Numbered from the stretch's first letter, positions 46,712 to 56,157 are shown. The stretch is DNA of 64,000 nt from Dechloromonas sp. TW-R-39-2 (GCF_016864195.1 NZ_CP045202.1:2077001-2141000); one strand, 5' to 3'. Notes: generated by a model from the letters alone, not told the origin. Made by a program: numbers and translations.

Positions 46712-47436
46712 ACCTGCGCGGCAAAGTCGACGGCCAGCCGGCCTACGTCTTGCACACCTACCCGTTTCGGGAAACCAGTCTCATCGTTGAAGTGTTTTCC
46801 CGCGACTTCGGGCGGATGTCGCTGCTGGCCCGTGGTGCCCGCCGCCCGCGCGCCGCGATTCGCGGGCTGCTGATGGCTTTTCAGCCGATTGAAGTAGCTT
46901 GGGCCGGCAAGGGCGAAGTCCTGACGCTGATGAAGGCCGAATGGCAGGGCGGCTTGCCGCTACTGGCCGGCGAAGCCCTGTTTTGCGGCTATTACCTCAA
47001 TGAATTGCTGATGCACCTGTTGCCCCGTGAAGATGCCCATGAGCATCTTTTCGAGCGCTATGGCGACATGCTCGCTCGCCTTGCGGCCGATCCGACCGGC
47101 AAAGTACGCGAAGCCAACCTGCGCAGTTTTGAAAAGGCCTTGCTGCAGGAACTGGGTTATGGCCTGACCCTGAATCACGATAGCGAAGGCCAGGCGATTG
47201 TGCCTGATGCTTTCTACAGCTACCGGATGGAGCAAGGGCCTGTGCGCATGGCGCACGATGAGGCTGCGGCACAAATTGTTGGCGGCCAAACCTTGCTCGA
47301 TCTTGAAGCAGAGGATTTTTCCAATCCGCGTTCGCGCAGCGAGGCAAAAATGCTGATGCGCAGCCTGATGGCCTATTACCTGGCCGGTATCGAACTCGAA
47401 ACACGAAAGATATTCAAGGAGTTACAGGAACTATGA
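46708..47436 (+). CDS. recO: DNA repair protein RecO
   Basis: RecO helps RecR load RecA onto SSB-coated single strands. The 242 residues start with the OB-fold ([39 protein letters not shown]) and continue with the helical domain ([25 protein letters not shown]). The start overlaps era by 4 bases. Confidence 0.95.
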   Translation: MNLRGKVDGQPAYVLHTYPFRETSLIVEVFSRDFGRMSLLARGARRPRAAIRGLLMAFQPIEVAWAGKGEVLTLMKAEWQGGLPLLAGEALFCGYYLNELLMHLLPREDAHEHLFERYGDMLARLAADPTGKVREANLRSFEKALLQELGYGLTLNHDSEGQAIVPDAFYSYRMEQGPVRMAHDEAAAQIVGGQTLLDLEAEDFSNPRSRSEAKMLMRSLMAYYLAGIELETRKIFKELQEL

Positions 47437-48188
47437 TCGAACTTGGCGTCAATATCGACCACGTTGCCACGCTGCGTCAGGCACGCATGACCTACGAGCC
47501 GGACCCGGTTTGGGCGGCCGTCGAGGCTCATCTCGGCGGAGCCGACGGGATTACCGTGCATCTGCGTGAAGACCGCCGTCACATCCAGGATGACGACGTC
47601 CGCCGCCTGCGCGATACGACGCAGATCAAGCTTAATTTCGAAATGGCGGCAACGGATGAAATGGTTGGCATTGCCTGTGGCTTGAAGCCGGAAATGGCCA
47701 TGCTGGTCCCGGAAGGACGGCATGAGGTGACGACCGAAGGTGGTCTCGATGTGCTCGCCCAGGAGGCGCGCCTGAAAGGCGTGATCGGGCGCATGGCCGA
47801 TACGGGTATCGTGACCAGCGTCTTCATCGATGCCGAAGAGGCCCAGATCGAGGCTGCCGCCCGGATTGGTGCCCGTGTCTGCGAAATCCATACTGGCCCC
47901 TACGCCCACGCTTTTCATGCGCATGGGCGCGATGCCGAAGCGCCGGCCGTGCTGGCCGAGCTGGAAAAAATCCGTCAGGCCGGTATTGCCATCCGGCAAC
48001 TCGGCATGCGCTTCAACGCCGGGCATGCACTGAATTTCTACAACGTTCAGCCGGTCGCCCGACTGGAAGGTATTCGCGAACTGCACATTGGTCATTCCAT
48101 CGTCAGCCGCTCGGTTTTCGTCGGCCTGCGCGAAGCGGTTCGTGAAATGAAACAACTGATGCGCGAAGCGGCGCAGCGCGGCGAATGA
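47433..48188 (+). CDS. pdxJ: Pyridoxine 5'-phosphate synthase
   Basis: PdxJ condenses 1-deoxyxylulose 5-phosphate with 3-amino-2-oxopropyl phosphate to make pyridoxine phosphate. The 251-residue TIM barrel starts [15 protein letters not shown] and has the loop [15 protein letters not shown], the Glu/His active-site segments (HTGPYAHAF) and [13 protein letters not shown]. It overlaps recO by 4 bases. Confidence 0.97.
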   Translation: MIELGVNIDHVATLRQARMTYEPDPVWAAVEAHLGGADGITVHLREDRRHIQDDDVRRLRDTTQIKLNFEMAATDEMVGIACGLKPEMAMLVPEGRHEVTTEGGLDVLAQEARLKGVIGRMADTGIVTSVFIDAEEAQIEAAARIGARVCEIHTGPYAHAFHAHGRDAEAPAVLAELEKIRQAGIAIRQLGMRFNAGHALNFYNVQPVARLEGIRELHIGHSIVSRSVFVGLREAVREMKQLMREAAQRGE

Positions 48189-48562
48189 TTTACGGCATCG
48201 GCACCGATATCGTTGCCATTGCCCGCCTGCAAGGCATGTGGGACCGGCACGGCGAGAAGGCGCTGGACAGACTGCTGGCGCCCGATGAACGGGCTGATTT
48301 CGAGCGAGCTGCCGACAAGGGGCGTTTTCTCGCCAAACGCTTTGCGGCCAAGGAAGCCTTCAGCAAGGCACTCGGCACCGGTGTGCGTCCGCCAGCCGTT
48401 TTACCTGCCATTGCCGTCGGGCATGACGAACTCGGCAAGCCGACGCTGGTTTTTCACGGTCAACTGGCTGAAATGATCAAAAACAAGCAACTCAAGGCCC
48501 ACCTATCGATCAGCGATGAAGCGGATTACGCCATCGCCCATGTCATTCTGGAGCACGCATGA
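48185..48562 (+). CDS. acpS: Holo-[acyl-carrier-protein] synthase
   Basis: AcpS transfers 4'-phosphopantetheine from CoA to Ser37 of acyl carrier protein. The 125 residues show [11 protein letters not shown] (metal-binding Asp) and [15 protein letters not shown]. It overlaps pdxJ by 4 bases. Confidence 0.96.
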   Translation: MIYGIGTDIVAIARLQGMWDRHGEKALDRLLAPDERADFERAADKGRFLAKRFAAKEAFSKALGTGVRPPAVLPAIAVGHDELGKPTLVFHGQLAEMIKNKQLKAHLSISDEADYAIAHVILEHA

Positions 48563-49578
48563 AGCATATTCCGCTCGGTCCGCTGATGATCGATATTGAC
48601 GGCCACGCATTGACCGATCTGGATCGCGAGCGACTCTGTCATCCGCTGGTCGGCGGCATCATCCTGTTTTCGCGCAATTATGCCGATCGTGAGCAGTTGA
48701 CCGCGCTCACCCGAGAAATTCATGCGCTGCGCCAACCCAAACTGCTGATCGCCGTCGATCATGAAGGGGGCAGGGTGCAGCGCTTCCGCGAAGGTTTTAC
48801 CCGCCTGCCGTCGATGCGGACATTGGGCCAGCTTTACGACCGTGATCCCGAAGCCGGCCTGTCTGCGACGCGCGATGTCGGCTTTGTGCTGGCCGCTGAA
48901 TTGCGTGCCTGCGGTGTCGATTACTCATTCACCCCGGTGCTCGATCTCGATTACGGCCCTTCGCGAGTTATCGGCGACCGTGCCTTCCACCGTGATCCAG
49001 TTGTAATCATTGCCCTGGCAAGCGCCTTGGGTGAGGGCTTGAAGCTGGGTGGTATGGGTACTTGCGGCAAGCATTATCCGGGGCATGGTTACGTCATTCC
49101 GGATTCGCATGTCGAGTTGCCGATCGATGATCGTCCGCTGGATGCGATGCAGGATGATCTCTTGCCGTACCGCCATTTGCCGCTTGATGCAGTCATGGCG
49201 GCGCACGTTATTTATGAATGTTTTGATTGCAATACTGCTGTTTTTTCAAATAGATGGATAGATTATCTAAGAAATAACATTAAATTTAATGGCGTCGTCT
49301 TTACCGACGATTTATCAATGGCCGGGGCTGGCGTGGTGGGGGACATGCTGGCTCGCGTGCAAACAGCGTATGGCGCCGGTTGCGACATGTTGCTGGTCTG
49401 CAATTCACCGGACTCGGTTGCGCTGGTCCTTGAAAACTGGCATCCGGAAATTGACCCGGTACGCCGGCAACGGGTCGAGCGACTGGCGGCCAATGCCGGG
49501 CAGGACATCGCGTTCCCACCAGATCGTCTGCTCGCTGCGCAGACGGTTGCCAGCGCATTGTTTGCCGCTCAGGGCTGA
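48559..49578 (+). CDS. nagZ: Beta-N-acetylhexosaminidase NagZ
   Basis: NagZ trims N-acetylglucosamine from recycled muropeptides in the cytoplasm. The 339 residues show GGIILFSRNY, AVDHEGGRVQRF, GKHYPGHG (catalytic His loop) and FTDDLSMAG with the nucleophile Asp. A roughly 85-base stretch (49208-49292) inside the gene is very AT-rich, with rare codons ATA, CTA and AGA, unlike the flanks. The frame is intact. It overlaps acpS by 4 bases and ends the operon. Confidence 0.94.
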   Translation: MKHIPLGPLMIDIDGHALTDLDRERLCHPLVGGIILFSRNYADREQLTALTREIHALRQPKLLIAVDHEGGRVQRFREGFTRLPSMRTLGQLYDRDPEAGLSATRDVGFVLAAELRACGVDYSFTPVLDLDYGPSRVIGDRAFHRDPVVIIALASALGEGLKLGGMGTCGKHYPGHGYVIPDSHVELPIDDRPLDAMQDDLLPYRHLPLDAVMAAHVIYECFDCNTAVFSNRWIDYLRNNIKFNGVVFTDDLSMAGAGVVGDMLARVQTAYGAGCDMLLVCNSPDSVALVLENWHPEIDPVRRQRVERLAANAGQDIAFPPDRLLAAQTVASALFAAQG

Positions 49579-49579
49579 G

Positions 49580-49771
49580 TCAGGGTCGCGCTTGGCGCGG
49601 CTCAAACCACTGGCAGATCATTCCGGAGTTTTCCAGCACGTCGCGACTGGGCTGGCGACGGCTGCGGAAACCCAGCGCCTGACAGGCATAAGGAAAATGG
49701 GTGTCGTAGGTGATCAGATGGTGGCGGCAACGCATGCAGTTGGGCGCCTGTGCCGGAGAGTCGGTATTCAT
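49580..49771 (-). CDS. Small Cys-containing conserved protein, unknown
   Basis: A 63-residue protein (MNTDSPAQAPNCMRCRHHLI...) with CMRC followed by two further Cys (YACQALGF, MICQWF), a pattern suggesting a small metal-binding fold. It looks like a known betaproteobacterial hypothetical, but I cannot name the family. The ATG at 49771 is preferred to a TTG at 49783. It lies just after the argC terminator and converges on nagZ. Confidence 0.6.
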   Translation of the reverse strand: MNTDSPAQAPNCMRCRHHLITYDTHFPYACQALGFRSRRQPSRDVLENSGMICQWFEPRQARP

Positions 49772-49785
49772 TACGTTCAGCAAAT

Positions 49786-49817
49786 AAAAACCCGCCGGAG
49801 CTAACGCTGCGGCGGGT
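49786..49817 (-). terminator. Terminator of argC
   Basis: On the minus strand CCCGCCG pairs with CGGCGGG across a 12-base loop, followed by T5. Confidence 0.75.
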
Positions 49818-49835
49818 CAAGTGATCAATCAGCGA

Positions 49836-50786
49836 TCAAACCAGCCCAAGGCTTTCATCAACGCCCAGATGCACGTTCATGGCCTGGACTGCAGCGCCCG
49901 AGGCGCCTTTACCCAGGTTGTCGAGGCGGGCAATGATCAGCATGCGCTCTTCGTTGCCGAATACGGCGATATCGACCCGGTTGGTGTCGTTATTCGCTTC
50001 GACGTTGTAGAAACCGCCTTCGGTCGTGGCTTCCAGATCGACCGGCAGGACGCGGATGAAGGCTTCGCCGGCGTAGTAGTCGGCAATGATCTTCTGGACA
50101 TCGGTCGGCGTGACCTTGCGGGTGAATTGCTTCGGGTGCAGGTAGGCAGTGACGGCCAGACCCTTGTAGAACGGCCCGACGATGGGCTGGAAGATCGGTT
50201 CCACGGTCAACCCGGTGTAGGCGCACATTTCCGGCAGATGCTTGTGGCTCAATGCCAGGGCGTAAGAGCGCGGTGCCTTCAGTTGTGTCGCGCTGGCACT
50301 GGCCGCCTCGTAGTCGGCGATCATCTTCTTGCCGCCACCGGAATAGCCGGTGATGGAATTGGCCGCAATTTGCGTGTCGACCGGGAGAAGGCCAGCCGCG
50401 ACCAGCGGCTTGAGCGCCAGGATGAAGGCCGAGGCATGGCAACCCGGATTGGCGATACGCTTGCTGCGGCGAATTTTCTCGCGCTGATCCTTGGCAACTT
50501 CGGGCAGGCCGAACGTCCACTCCGGATTGATCCGGTGCGCCGTCGATGCATCGATAACGCAAGTGTTCGGGTTGTCGACCAGGGCGACCGATTCCTTGGC
50601 AGCGTCGTCCGGCAGACAGAGGAAGGTGATGTCGGATTCGTTGATCAGGCGTTTGCGCTCGGCGACATCCTTGCGCTTGTCGGCATCAATCTTGAGCAGC
50701 GTGATATCGGCACGCTTGGCGAGATATTCGTTGATCTGCAGGCCGGTCGTGCCTTCCTGTCCATCGACAAAGACTTTATAGGTCAT
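49836..50786 (-). CDS. argC: N-acetyl-gamma-glutamyl-phosphate reductase (short type)
   Basis: ArgC reduces N-acetylglutamyl phosphate in arginine synthesis. The 316 residues belong to the short class: NAD-binding [18 protein letters not shown], active-site Cys116 in [11 protein letters not shown], and the conserved YSGGGKKMI. It stands alone between terminators. Confidence 0.93.
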   Translation of the reverse strand: MTYKVFVDGQEGTTGLQINEYLAKRADITLLKIDADKRKDVAERKRLINESDITFLCLPDDAAKESVALVDNPNTCVIDASTAHRINPEWTFGLPEVAKDQREKIRRSKRIANPGCHASAFILALKPLVAAGLLPVDTQIAANSITGYSGGGKKMIADYEAASASATQLKAPRSYALALSHKHLPEMCAYTGLTVEPIFQPIVGPFYKGLAVTAYLHPKQFTRKVTPTDVQKIIADYYAGEAFIRVLPVDLEATTEGGFYNVEANNDTNRVDIAVFGNEERMLIIARLDNLGKGASGAAVQAMNVHLGVDESLGLV

Positions 50787-50874
50787 CTTGAATCCGAGAG
50801 TCTGGTGTTGTTCGAAAGCGGAATTCTGGCAGAAAAACAGGTCAGTTTGGTGACAGCCGACAATTCAGCCAAGT

Positions 50875-50906
50875 AAAAAAGAATCGGGCAGCCGAAGCTG
50901 CCCGAT
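50875..50906 (-). terminator. Terminator of efp
   Basis: ATCGGGCAGC and GCTGCCCGAT form a 10-bp stem with a four-base loop; on the minus strand it is followed by a T-rich run. Confidence 0.85.
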
Positions 50907-50928
50907 CGCACTGCCGAAAACCGCTGGA

Positions 50929-51486
50929 TTACTTGACGCGGTTCTTGTATTCGTCGGTACGGGTGTCGATTTCGATCTTGTCGCCGATCGAAACGAAAGC
51001 CGGGACCGGCAGTTCGAAACCGGTAGCCAGTTTGGCCGGCTTCATGACCTTGCCGGAGGTGTCGCCCTTGACGGCCGGTTCGGTGTAGACCACTTCGCGA
51101 ACGACGCTGTTCGGCAGTTCGACGGAAATTGCCTTGCCGTTGTAGAAAACGACTTCGCAGGCCAGGCCGTCTTCCAGGTACTTCAGCGCATCGACCATGT
51201 TTTCGGCTTCGACTTCGAACTGCTCGTAGTCGGCGTCCATGAAAACGTACATCGGGTCGGCGAAGTAGGAGTAGGTCACTTCCTTCTTGTCGAGCTGAAC
51301 AACTTCGAACTTGTCGTCAGCCTTGTAAACAGCTTCGGAAGCTGCTGCGGTCAACAGGTTCTTGAGCTTCATTTTGACGACCGCAGCGTTGCGGCCGGAC
51401 TTGTTGTACTCGGTCTTTTGGACGACGAGCGGGTCGGCGCCGACCATGATGACGTTGCCGGAGCGGAGTTCCATTGCGGTTTTCAT
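50929..51486 (-). CDS. efp: Elongation factor P, Arg32 type
   Basis: EF-P rescues ribosomes stalled at consecutive prolines. The 185 residues have the loop NKSGRNAAV, placing Arg at position 32 where E. coli has a modified Lys at 34. In this subgroup Arg32 is rhamnosylated by EarP, encoded just upstream (39-base gap, same strand). The three-domain plan is complete to the end. Confidence 0.96.
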   Translation of the reverse strand: MKTAMELRSGNVIMVGADPLVVQKTEYNKSGRNAAVVKMKLKNLLTAAASEAVYKADDKFEVVQLDKKEVTYSYFADPMYVFMDADYEQFEVEAENMVDALKYLEDGLACEVVFYNGKAISVELPNSVVREVVYTEPAVKGDTSGKVMKPAKLATGFELPVPAFVSIGDKIEIDTRTDEYKNRVK

Positions 51487-51525
51487 ACTGAGATTCCCGA
51501 AAGCTGAAAAAAGAAAAACGTTAAA

Positions 51526-52608
51526 TTATACCTTGGGGCGGCAGAAATTGACGAGTGCGGTCGCCAGATCCGGGCTTTTTGCCAGCCCTGCCGCCCAATC
51601 CAGGGTGTGGGCTTCGATTTCAGCCTGATTGGCGAGAAAGTCAGCCCAGGCTGAAGCAAGTCCCTGGCCGGTATTCCAGGCGCTAAAAATTGTCTTGAGA
51701 CTGGATCGAAGATCGGGCTGCAAGGCCTCGGTGTAGCGTTGGACGAAAGCCTCCAGCTTGATCAGGTGCGCCTCGTCTTCCTGCTCGTAAATCTGCCAGA
51801 CAAACGGTTTGCCGGCCCACTGGGCGCGCAGGAAAGAGTCTTCGCCGCGCACGAAATTGATATCGCAGCGCCAGAGCAGCCGGTCATATTCATCCAGAGG
51901 CAAGAACGGAATTGGCTCGACCGACAGCTGCCCCAATCGCCACGGGCCGCTGCCGCCGAGGTGTGCCGTCACTGCAGCCAGGGGTTTGCCGGGCGAAACA
52001 TGGCAGCGAATCGGCCGCGCCGAACCGGCCATTAGATCGATCAGCTCGGCAACAGGTGCACTGTCGTAGCAAAACAAGCTGATTTCAAGCGGCTCATCCG
52101 CTGTCTTTTTTGCGGCTGTCGCGGCGCATGCGGCGAGTAATCCTTTTTCGCGCAACAGCCCGCCTGTCGCAGCAGTAAATCCGGGAAAGAAAAAATGTTT
52201 GACCAGCGGCAGGGAAGGGTGGGGAGAGGCCATGCCGTGACAACCGTCAGCCCAGCTTTCTGCTGTCAGGTATTCAAGATTGATCCAGCGCGGCTTCGGC
52301 GTCGCCCCAGCCATTGCTTCGATATAAGCAGCCGGTAGTTCGCAGGCAAACGCTTCGATAATGACCCCGGCAACGCGGTCGACCGCGAAATCTGCCGTCC
52401 ATTGGCAAATTTCGACACCGGCGATGTTTTGCGCCGGGAGCTCGGTATCCAGCATCGGGCAAAGCGGCTTCAGACTGTTCAGGTCATCGACCCACAGGCG
52501 GATCGCCAGATGATGTTCGGCCGCCAGTTGCCGGGCAAGGCGCCAGCACACGCCGATGTCGCCGAAGTTGTCGATGACCCGGCAAAAGATGTCCCAATGA
52601 GGCTTCAT
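51526..52608 (-). CDS. earP: EF-P arginine rhamnosyltransferase EarP
   Basis: EarP transfers rhamnose from dTDP-rhamnose to Arg32 of EF-P. The 360 residues carry the EarP/DUF2331 hallmarks: WDIFCRVIDNFGDIGVCWRLARQ with the catalytic Asp residues, WINLEYLTAE, and the C-terminal RGEDSFLRAQWAGKPFVWQIY-type nucleotide-sugar segment followed by EDEAHL. The Met at 52608 fits the family; the longer frame to 52827 overlaps the divergent glycosylase gene. Confidence 0.95.
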   Translation of the reverse strand: MKPHWDIFCRVIDNFGDIGVCWRLARQLAAEHHLAIRLWVDDLNSLKPLCPMLDTELPAQNIAGVEICQWTADFAVDRVAGVIIEAFACELPAAYIEAMAGATPKPRWINLEYLTAESWADGCHGMASPHPSLPLVKHFFFPGFTAATGGLLREKGLLAACAATAAKKTADEPLEISLFCYDSAPVAELIDLMAGSARPIRCHVSPGKPLAAVTAHLGGSGPWRLGQLSVEPIPFLPLDEYDRLLWRCDINFVRGEDSFLRAQWAGKPFVWQIYEQEDEAHLIKLEAFVQRYTEALQPDLRSSLKTIFSAWNTGQGLASAWADFLANQAEIEAHTLDWAAGLAKSPDLATALVNFCRPKV

Positions 52609-52633
52609 GGGGCGCCATGCTAACATTCCGGCC

Positions 52634-53281
52634 ATGCCTGAGTTCAAAGATCCCCGAGACTGCACCGCCTGCCCAAGGCTGGCCGAGCACCTTGCCAATA
52701 TCCGCCGACGTGACCCTGAGTGGCACGCACTTCCCGTTCCCGCCTTCGGCTCGCTCGATGCCCGCTTGCTCGTTGTCGGCCTCGGGCCGGGTGAAAAAGG
52801 CGCCAATCGCACCGGCCGGCCATTCACTGGCGACGTGGCAGGTGAGCTGCTTTATCCGGCTTTGCATCGCTTTGGCTACGCCAGTGCAGGCGAGCCACTG
52901 GGCAAGGATATGTGGGCCAATCCGGCCATGAGCCTGACCGATTGCCGAATTACCAATGCGGTGCGCTGCCTGCCGCCGGCCAACAAGCCGACAACGGCGG
53001 AAATTCGCCAGTGCAATAGCCATCTCAAGGCAGAGTTGGCCGCCATGCCCAACCTGAAAGTGATCATCGTGCTGGGCGCCATTGCCCATCAGGCGCTGCT
53101 CTGGACCTACGGCCTGAAGGTCAAGGATTACCCCTTCGGTCACAACGTCACCCACACCTTGCCGGATGGCCGCCGTCTGGTGGCCAGTTACCATTGCAGT
53201 GGTTACAACTGGCGGACCGGACGCTTGACGCGCGAAAGCTTCGAGGGCGTTTTTGCCGATATCAAGGCTTTTCTCGGCTAG
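52634..53281 (+). CDS. Family 5 uracil-DNA glycosylase (UDGb)
   Basis: The 215 residues show motif GLGPGEKGANRTGRPFTGD, typical of family 5 enzymes, the cluster Cys starting CTACPRL, and the later motif SYHCSGYNWRTGRLT. It should remove uracil and other deaminated bases. Its start lies only 25 bases from the divergent earP start, so the promoters must overlap the genes. The start at 52634 gives the usual N-terminus; the frame is open from 52607. Confidence 0.9.
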   Translation: MPEFKDPRDCTACPRLAEHLANIRRRDPEWHALPVPAFGSLDARLLVVGLGPGEKGANRTGRPFTGDVAGELLYPALHRFGYASAGEPLGKDMWANPAMSLTDCRITNAVRCLPPANKPTTAEIRQCNSHLKAELAAMPNLKVIIVLGAIAHQALLWTYGLKVKDYPFGHNVTHTLPDGRRLVASYHCSGYNWRTGRLTRESFEGVFADIKAFLG

Positions 53282-53293
53282 CCCTATCGCTCC

Positions 53294-55105
53294 ATGAGTT
53301 TCGATGCAAAGGCCTTCCTGGCCACCCTGACGGAATTGCCCGGCGTCTACCGCATGCTCAATGCGGAAGGCACGGTACTTTACGTCGGCAAGGCCAAGAA
53401 TCTCAAGAAGCGGGTGACTTCGTATTTTCGCGAGAATCTGCCGAGCCTGCGGATCGCGCACATGGTCAGCCAGATCGACCATATCGAAACAACTGCAACG
53501 CGTACCGAAGCCGAAGCGCTGCTGCTTGAAAACAACCTGATCAAGTCACTGGCGCCGCGTTACAACATCCTGTTTCGCGACGACAAGTCCTACCCCTATA
53601 TCGTTCTGACGCGTGACGAATACCCTCGGCTGGGTTTTTACCGGGGCAACCCGGATCGCAAGGCGGATTACTTCGGGCCATATCCTTCTTCATGGGCAGT
53701 GCGCGACAGCATTCACCTGCTGCAGAAAATGTTCCGGCTGCGCACTTGTGAAGACACGGTATTCGCCAATCGCTCGCGCCCCTGTCTGCTCTATCAAATC
53801 AAACGGTGCAGCGGTCCTTGTGTGGCGCATGTTTCACCCGAGGATTACGCCGGCGACGTCCAGATGGCAGCAATGTTCCTGCTTGGCAAACAACAGGAAG
53901 TCACCAAACGCCTCAATGCGGCGATGGAGGAAGCTTCGGCCCGGCTGGCTTTTGAACTGGCAGCGATCTATCGCGACCAGATCCAGTCCTTGCACCAGGT
54001 CCAGGAAAAGCAGTTCATCTCCAGCAGCAAGGGCGAGGACGTTGACATCATCGTCGCCCTGAAGGAAGCCGGGCAGTTGTGCGTCAACCTGGCGATGGTC
54101 CGTGGTGGGCGACATCTCGGTGACCGGCCGCTGTTTCCCAGCAATGCGGGGGAATCGTCGGCCGCCGATGCCGCAACGGCCTTCATTCACCAGCACTATG
54201 CCGCGCATCCGGCACCGGCCCGCTTGCTGGTATCTCCGTTGCCAGAGGATGAAGAGCGCGCTGAAACAGAAAGCACCATGGCAGAACTGGCTGGTCGGCC
54301 AGTGCCCATTCAGGAAGGTCGCTCCGTACTGCATCGTGCCTGGGTGGATATGGCCAAGCAAAATGCCCAGCTGGCAATTCTGGCGCGTAACCAGGCAACG
54401 GCCCAGCAAGAGCAACGGCTTGCCGCGCTCCAGGATGCCCTGGGTCTGCCAGAGGCGATTGTCCGTATCGAGTGTTTCGATATCAGCCACACGCAAGGTG
54501 AGGCAACGATGGCGTCGTGCGTTGTTTATCACGGTAACGGGATGAAAAAAGCCGATTACCGTCGTTTCAATATTCGCGATATCACGCCCGGCGATGACTA
54601 CGCCGCCATGCGACAAGCTGTTTTTCGCCGCTACGACGCAGTCGCCAATGGTGATGGCGTGGCTCCCGACCTGATCTTGATCGACGGCGGCAAAGGGCAG
54701 GTGGCTTCCGCACATGCTGCTCTGGCGGATCTCGGTTTGGCCCACTTGCCGATGATAGGCGTGGCCAAGGGGGAAGGGCGCAAGGCCGGGCTTGAGACCC
54801 TGATTTTTCCTGACCAGCGCGAGCCGCTACAATTGCCCCCGGACCACCCTGCGCTGCACCTGATTCAGGAAGTTCGCGACGAAGCCCATCGCTTTGCCAT
54901 TACGGGCATGCGGGCTCAGCGCAGCAAGGCACGCAAGACGTCGACGCTGGAAAGCTTGCCGGGGATTGGTCCGGCTCGCAGAAAAGCACTGGTTGCCCGC
55001 TTCGGCGGCCTGCCGGGCGTGCTGGCGGCGAGCATGGATCAATTGGAAGAAGTGCCTGGCATCAGTCGGGAATTGGCCGAAAAAATTTATATAGCGCTAC
55101 ACTGA
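53294..55105 (+). CDS. uvrC: Excinuclease ABC subunit C
   Basis: UvrC makes both incisions in nucleotide excision repair. The 603 residues have the GIY-YIG nuclease (LPGVYRMLNAEGTVLYVGKAKNLKKR), a UVR domain, the RNase H-like nuclease (RIECFDISHTQGEATMASCVV) and C-terminal helix-hairpin-helix motifs (LESLPGIGPARRKALVARFGG). It follows the glycosylase gene by 12 bases. Confidence 0.97.
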   Translation: MSFDAKAFLATLTELPGVYRMLNAEGTVLYVGKAKNLKKRVTSYFRENLPSLRIAHMVSQIDHIETTATRTEAEALLLENNLIKSLAPRYNILFRDDKSYPYIVLTRDEYPRLGFYRGNPDRKADYFGPYPSSWAVRDSIHLLQKMFRLRTCEDTVFANRSRPCLLYQIKRCSGPCVAHVSPEDYAGDVQMAAMFLLGKQQEVTKRLNAAMEEASARLAFELAAIYRDQIQSLHQVQEKQFISSSKGEDVDIIVALKEAGQLCVNLAMVRGGRHLGDRPLFPSNAGESSAADAATAFIHQHYAAHPAPARLLVSPLPEDEERAETESTMAELAGRPVPIQEGRSVLHRAWVDMAKQNAQLAILARNQATAQQEQRLAALQDALGLPEAIVRIECFDISHTQGEATMASCVVYHGNGMKKADYRRFNIRDITPGDDYAAMRQAVFRRYDAVANGDGVAPDLILIDGGKGQVASAHAALADLGLAHLPMIGVAKGEGRKAGLETLIFPDQREPLQLPPDHPALHLIQEVRDEAHRFAITGMRAQRSKARKTSTLESLPGIGPARRKALVARFGGLPGVLAASMDQLEEVPGISRELAEKIYIALH

Positions 55106-55109
55106 ACGC

Positions 55110-55688
55110 ATGCCCCTGAATTTACCCATCCTGCTGACATGGCTGCGTATCCTTGCGATACCGCTGCTGATCGCCGTCTATTACATGCCCGAGCCATGGG
55201 CCACGCTCAGCGAGCGGGATGTGGCGGCAACACTGATTTTCATGGCAGCGGCGCTGACTGACTGGGCAGATGGTTACCTGGCGCGCAAACTGAATCAGAC
55301 CTCGGCTTTCGGTGCCTTTCTTGACCCGGTTGCCGACAAGTTGATGGTTGCCGCAGCGCTGATCATCCTTGTTCAGCTTGGGCGAACAGACGCCATCGTT
55401 GCGACAATCATCATCGGCCGCGAAATCACCATTTCTGCACTGCGTGAATGGATGGCCAAGATAGGTGCAGCCAAGAGCGTTGCCGTTTCGATGCTCGGCA
55501 AGATCAAGACCGCCGCACAAATGCTGGCGATTCCGCTCTTGCTTTACTACGTCCCCCTGTTCGGCGTGGATGTGAAGCAATTGGGTAACTGGTTGATGTG
55601 GATCGCAGCATTGCTGACTCTGTGGTCGATGGGATATTACATGCGCATGGCCTGGCCCGAGATTGCCCGCCGTAGTGGAGAAAAATAG
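55110..55688 (+). CDS. pgsA: CDP-diacylglycerol-glycerol-3-phosphate phosphatidyltransferase
   Basis: PgsA makes phosphatidylglycerol phosphate. The 192-residue membrane protein has the CDP-alcohol transferase signature DWADGYLARKLN...GAFLDPVADK (DGxxAR...GxxxDxxxD) and about five membrane helices. It follows uvrC by 4 bases, a common pairing. Confidence 0.95.
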   Translation: MPLNLPILLTWLRILAIPLLIAVYYMPEPWATLSERDVAATLIFMAAALTDWADGYLARKLNQTSAFGAFLDPVADKLMVAAALIILVQLGRTDAIVATIIIGREITISALREWMAKIGAAKSVAVSMLGKIKTAAQMLAIPLLLYYVPLFGVDVKQLGNWLMWIAALLTLWSMGYYMRMAWPEIARRSGEK

Positions 55689-55698
55689 CAAGACGCTG

Positions 55699-55726
55699 TT
55701 GACATCGCGCGCCCTTGGCCTATAAT
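55699..55726 (+). promoter_or_regulatory. Consensus promoter of the tRNA operon
   Basis: TTGACA (55699-55704), a 16-base GC-rich spacer and TATAAT (55721-55726): both boxes match the sigma-70 consensus exactly. GCGCGC after the -10 box is a likely discriminator for stringent control. Confidence 0.92.
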
Positions 55727-55742
55727 GCGCGCTCTGTTTGAC

Positions 55743-55818
55743 GCGGCAGTAGCTCAGTTGGTAGAGCGATACCTTGCCAAGGTATAGGTCGAGAGTTCGA
55801 GACTCTTCTGCCGCTCCA
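55743..55818 (+). tRNA. tRNA-Gly(GCC), copy 1
   Basis: A 76-nt cloverleaf with acceptor GCGGCAG/CTGCCGC, anticodon GCC in CTTGCCAAG, T loop AGTTCGAGA, and encoded CCA. It is identical to the two later copies. Confidence 0.96.
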
Positions 55819-55867
55819 GTTTCACCGGGAAAGCTCGGCTTTTCCAAAGCAGTAAAAGTAGTGCGAA

Positions 55868-55941
55868 GGCGCGATAGCAAAGCGGTTATGCACCGGATTG
55901 CAAATCCGTGTAGGTCGGTTCGACTCCGGCTCGCGCCTCCA
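55868..55941 (+). tRNA. tRNA-Cys(GCA)
   Basis: A 74-nt cloverleaf with acceptor GGCGCGA/TCGCGCC, anticodon GCA in GATTGCAAATC, discriminator T and encoded CCA. Confidence 0.95.
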
Positions 55942-55948
55942 AAAAGAT

Positions 55949-56024
55949 GCGGCAGTAGCTCAGTTGGTAGAGCGATACCTTGCCAAGGTATAGGTCGAGA
56001 GTTCGAGACTCTTCTGCCGCTCCA
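55949..56024 (+). tRNA. tRNA-Gly(GCC), copy 2
   Basis: Identical over 76 nt to copy 1; it begins 7 bases after tRNA-Cys, so the two are processed from one transcript. Confidence 0.96.
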
Positions 56025-56075
56025 AAAATTCAGTAGCATGAATTTTGGTGCAATAAAGTTGTACCGAAAGAATAT

Positions 56076-56151
56076 GCGGCAGTAGCTCAGTTGGTAGAGC
56101 GATACCTTGCCAAGGTATAGGTCGAGAGTTCGAGACTCTTCTGCCGCTCCA
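56076..56151 (+). tRNA. tRNA-Gly(GCC), copy 3
   Basis: Identical to copies 1 and 2. A short AT hairpin (AAAATTCA/TGAATTTT) lies in the spacer before it. A terminator follows 6 bases later. Confidence 0.96.
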
Positions 56152-56157
56152 AATATA

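Noticed and set aside
55743..56151. Repeated 76-base units that might suggest a CRISPR or tandem-repeat array
   Set aside because: The repeats are three tRNA-Gly genes with unequal, unrelated spacers; no CRISPR array or cas gene is present in the window.
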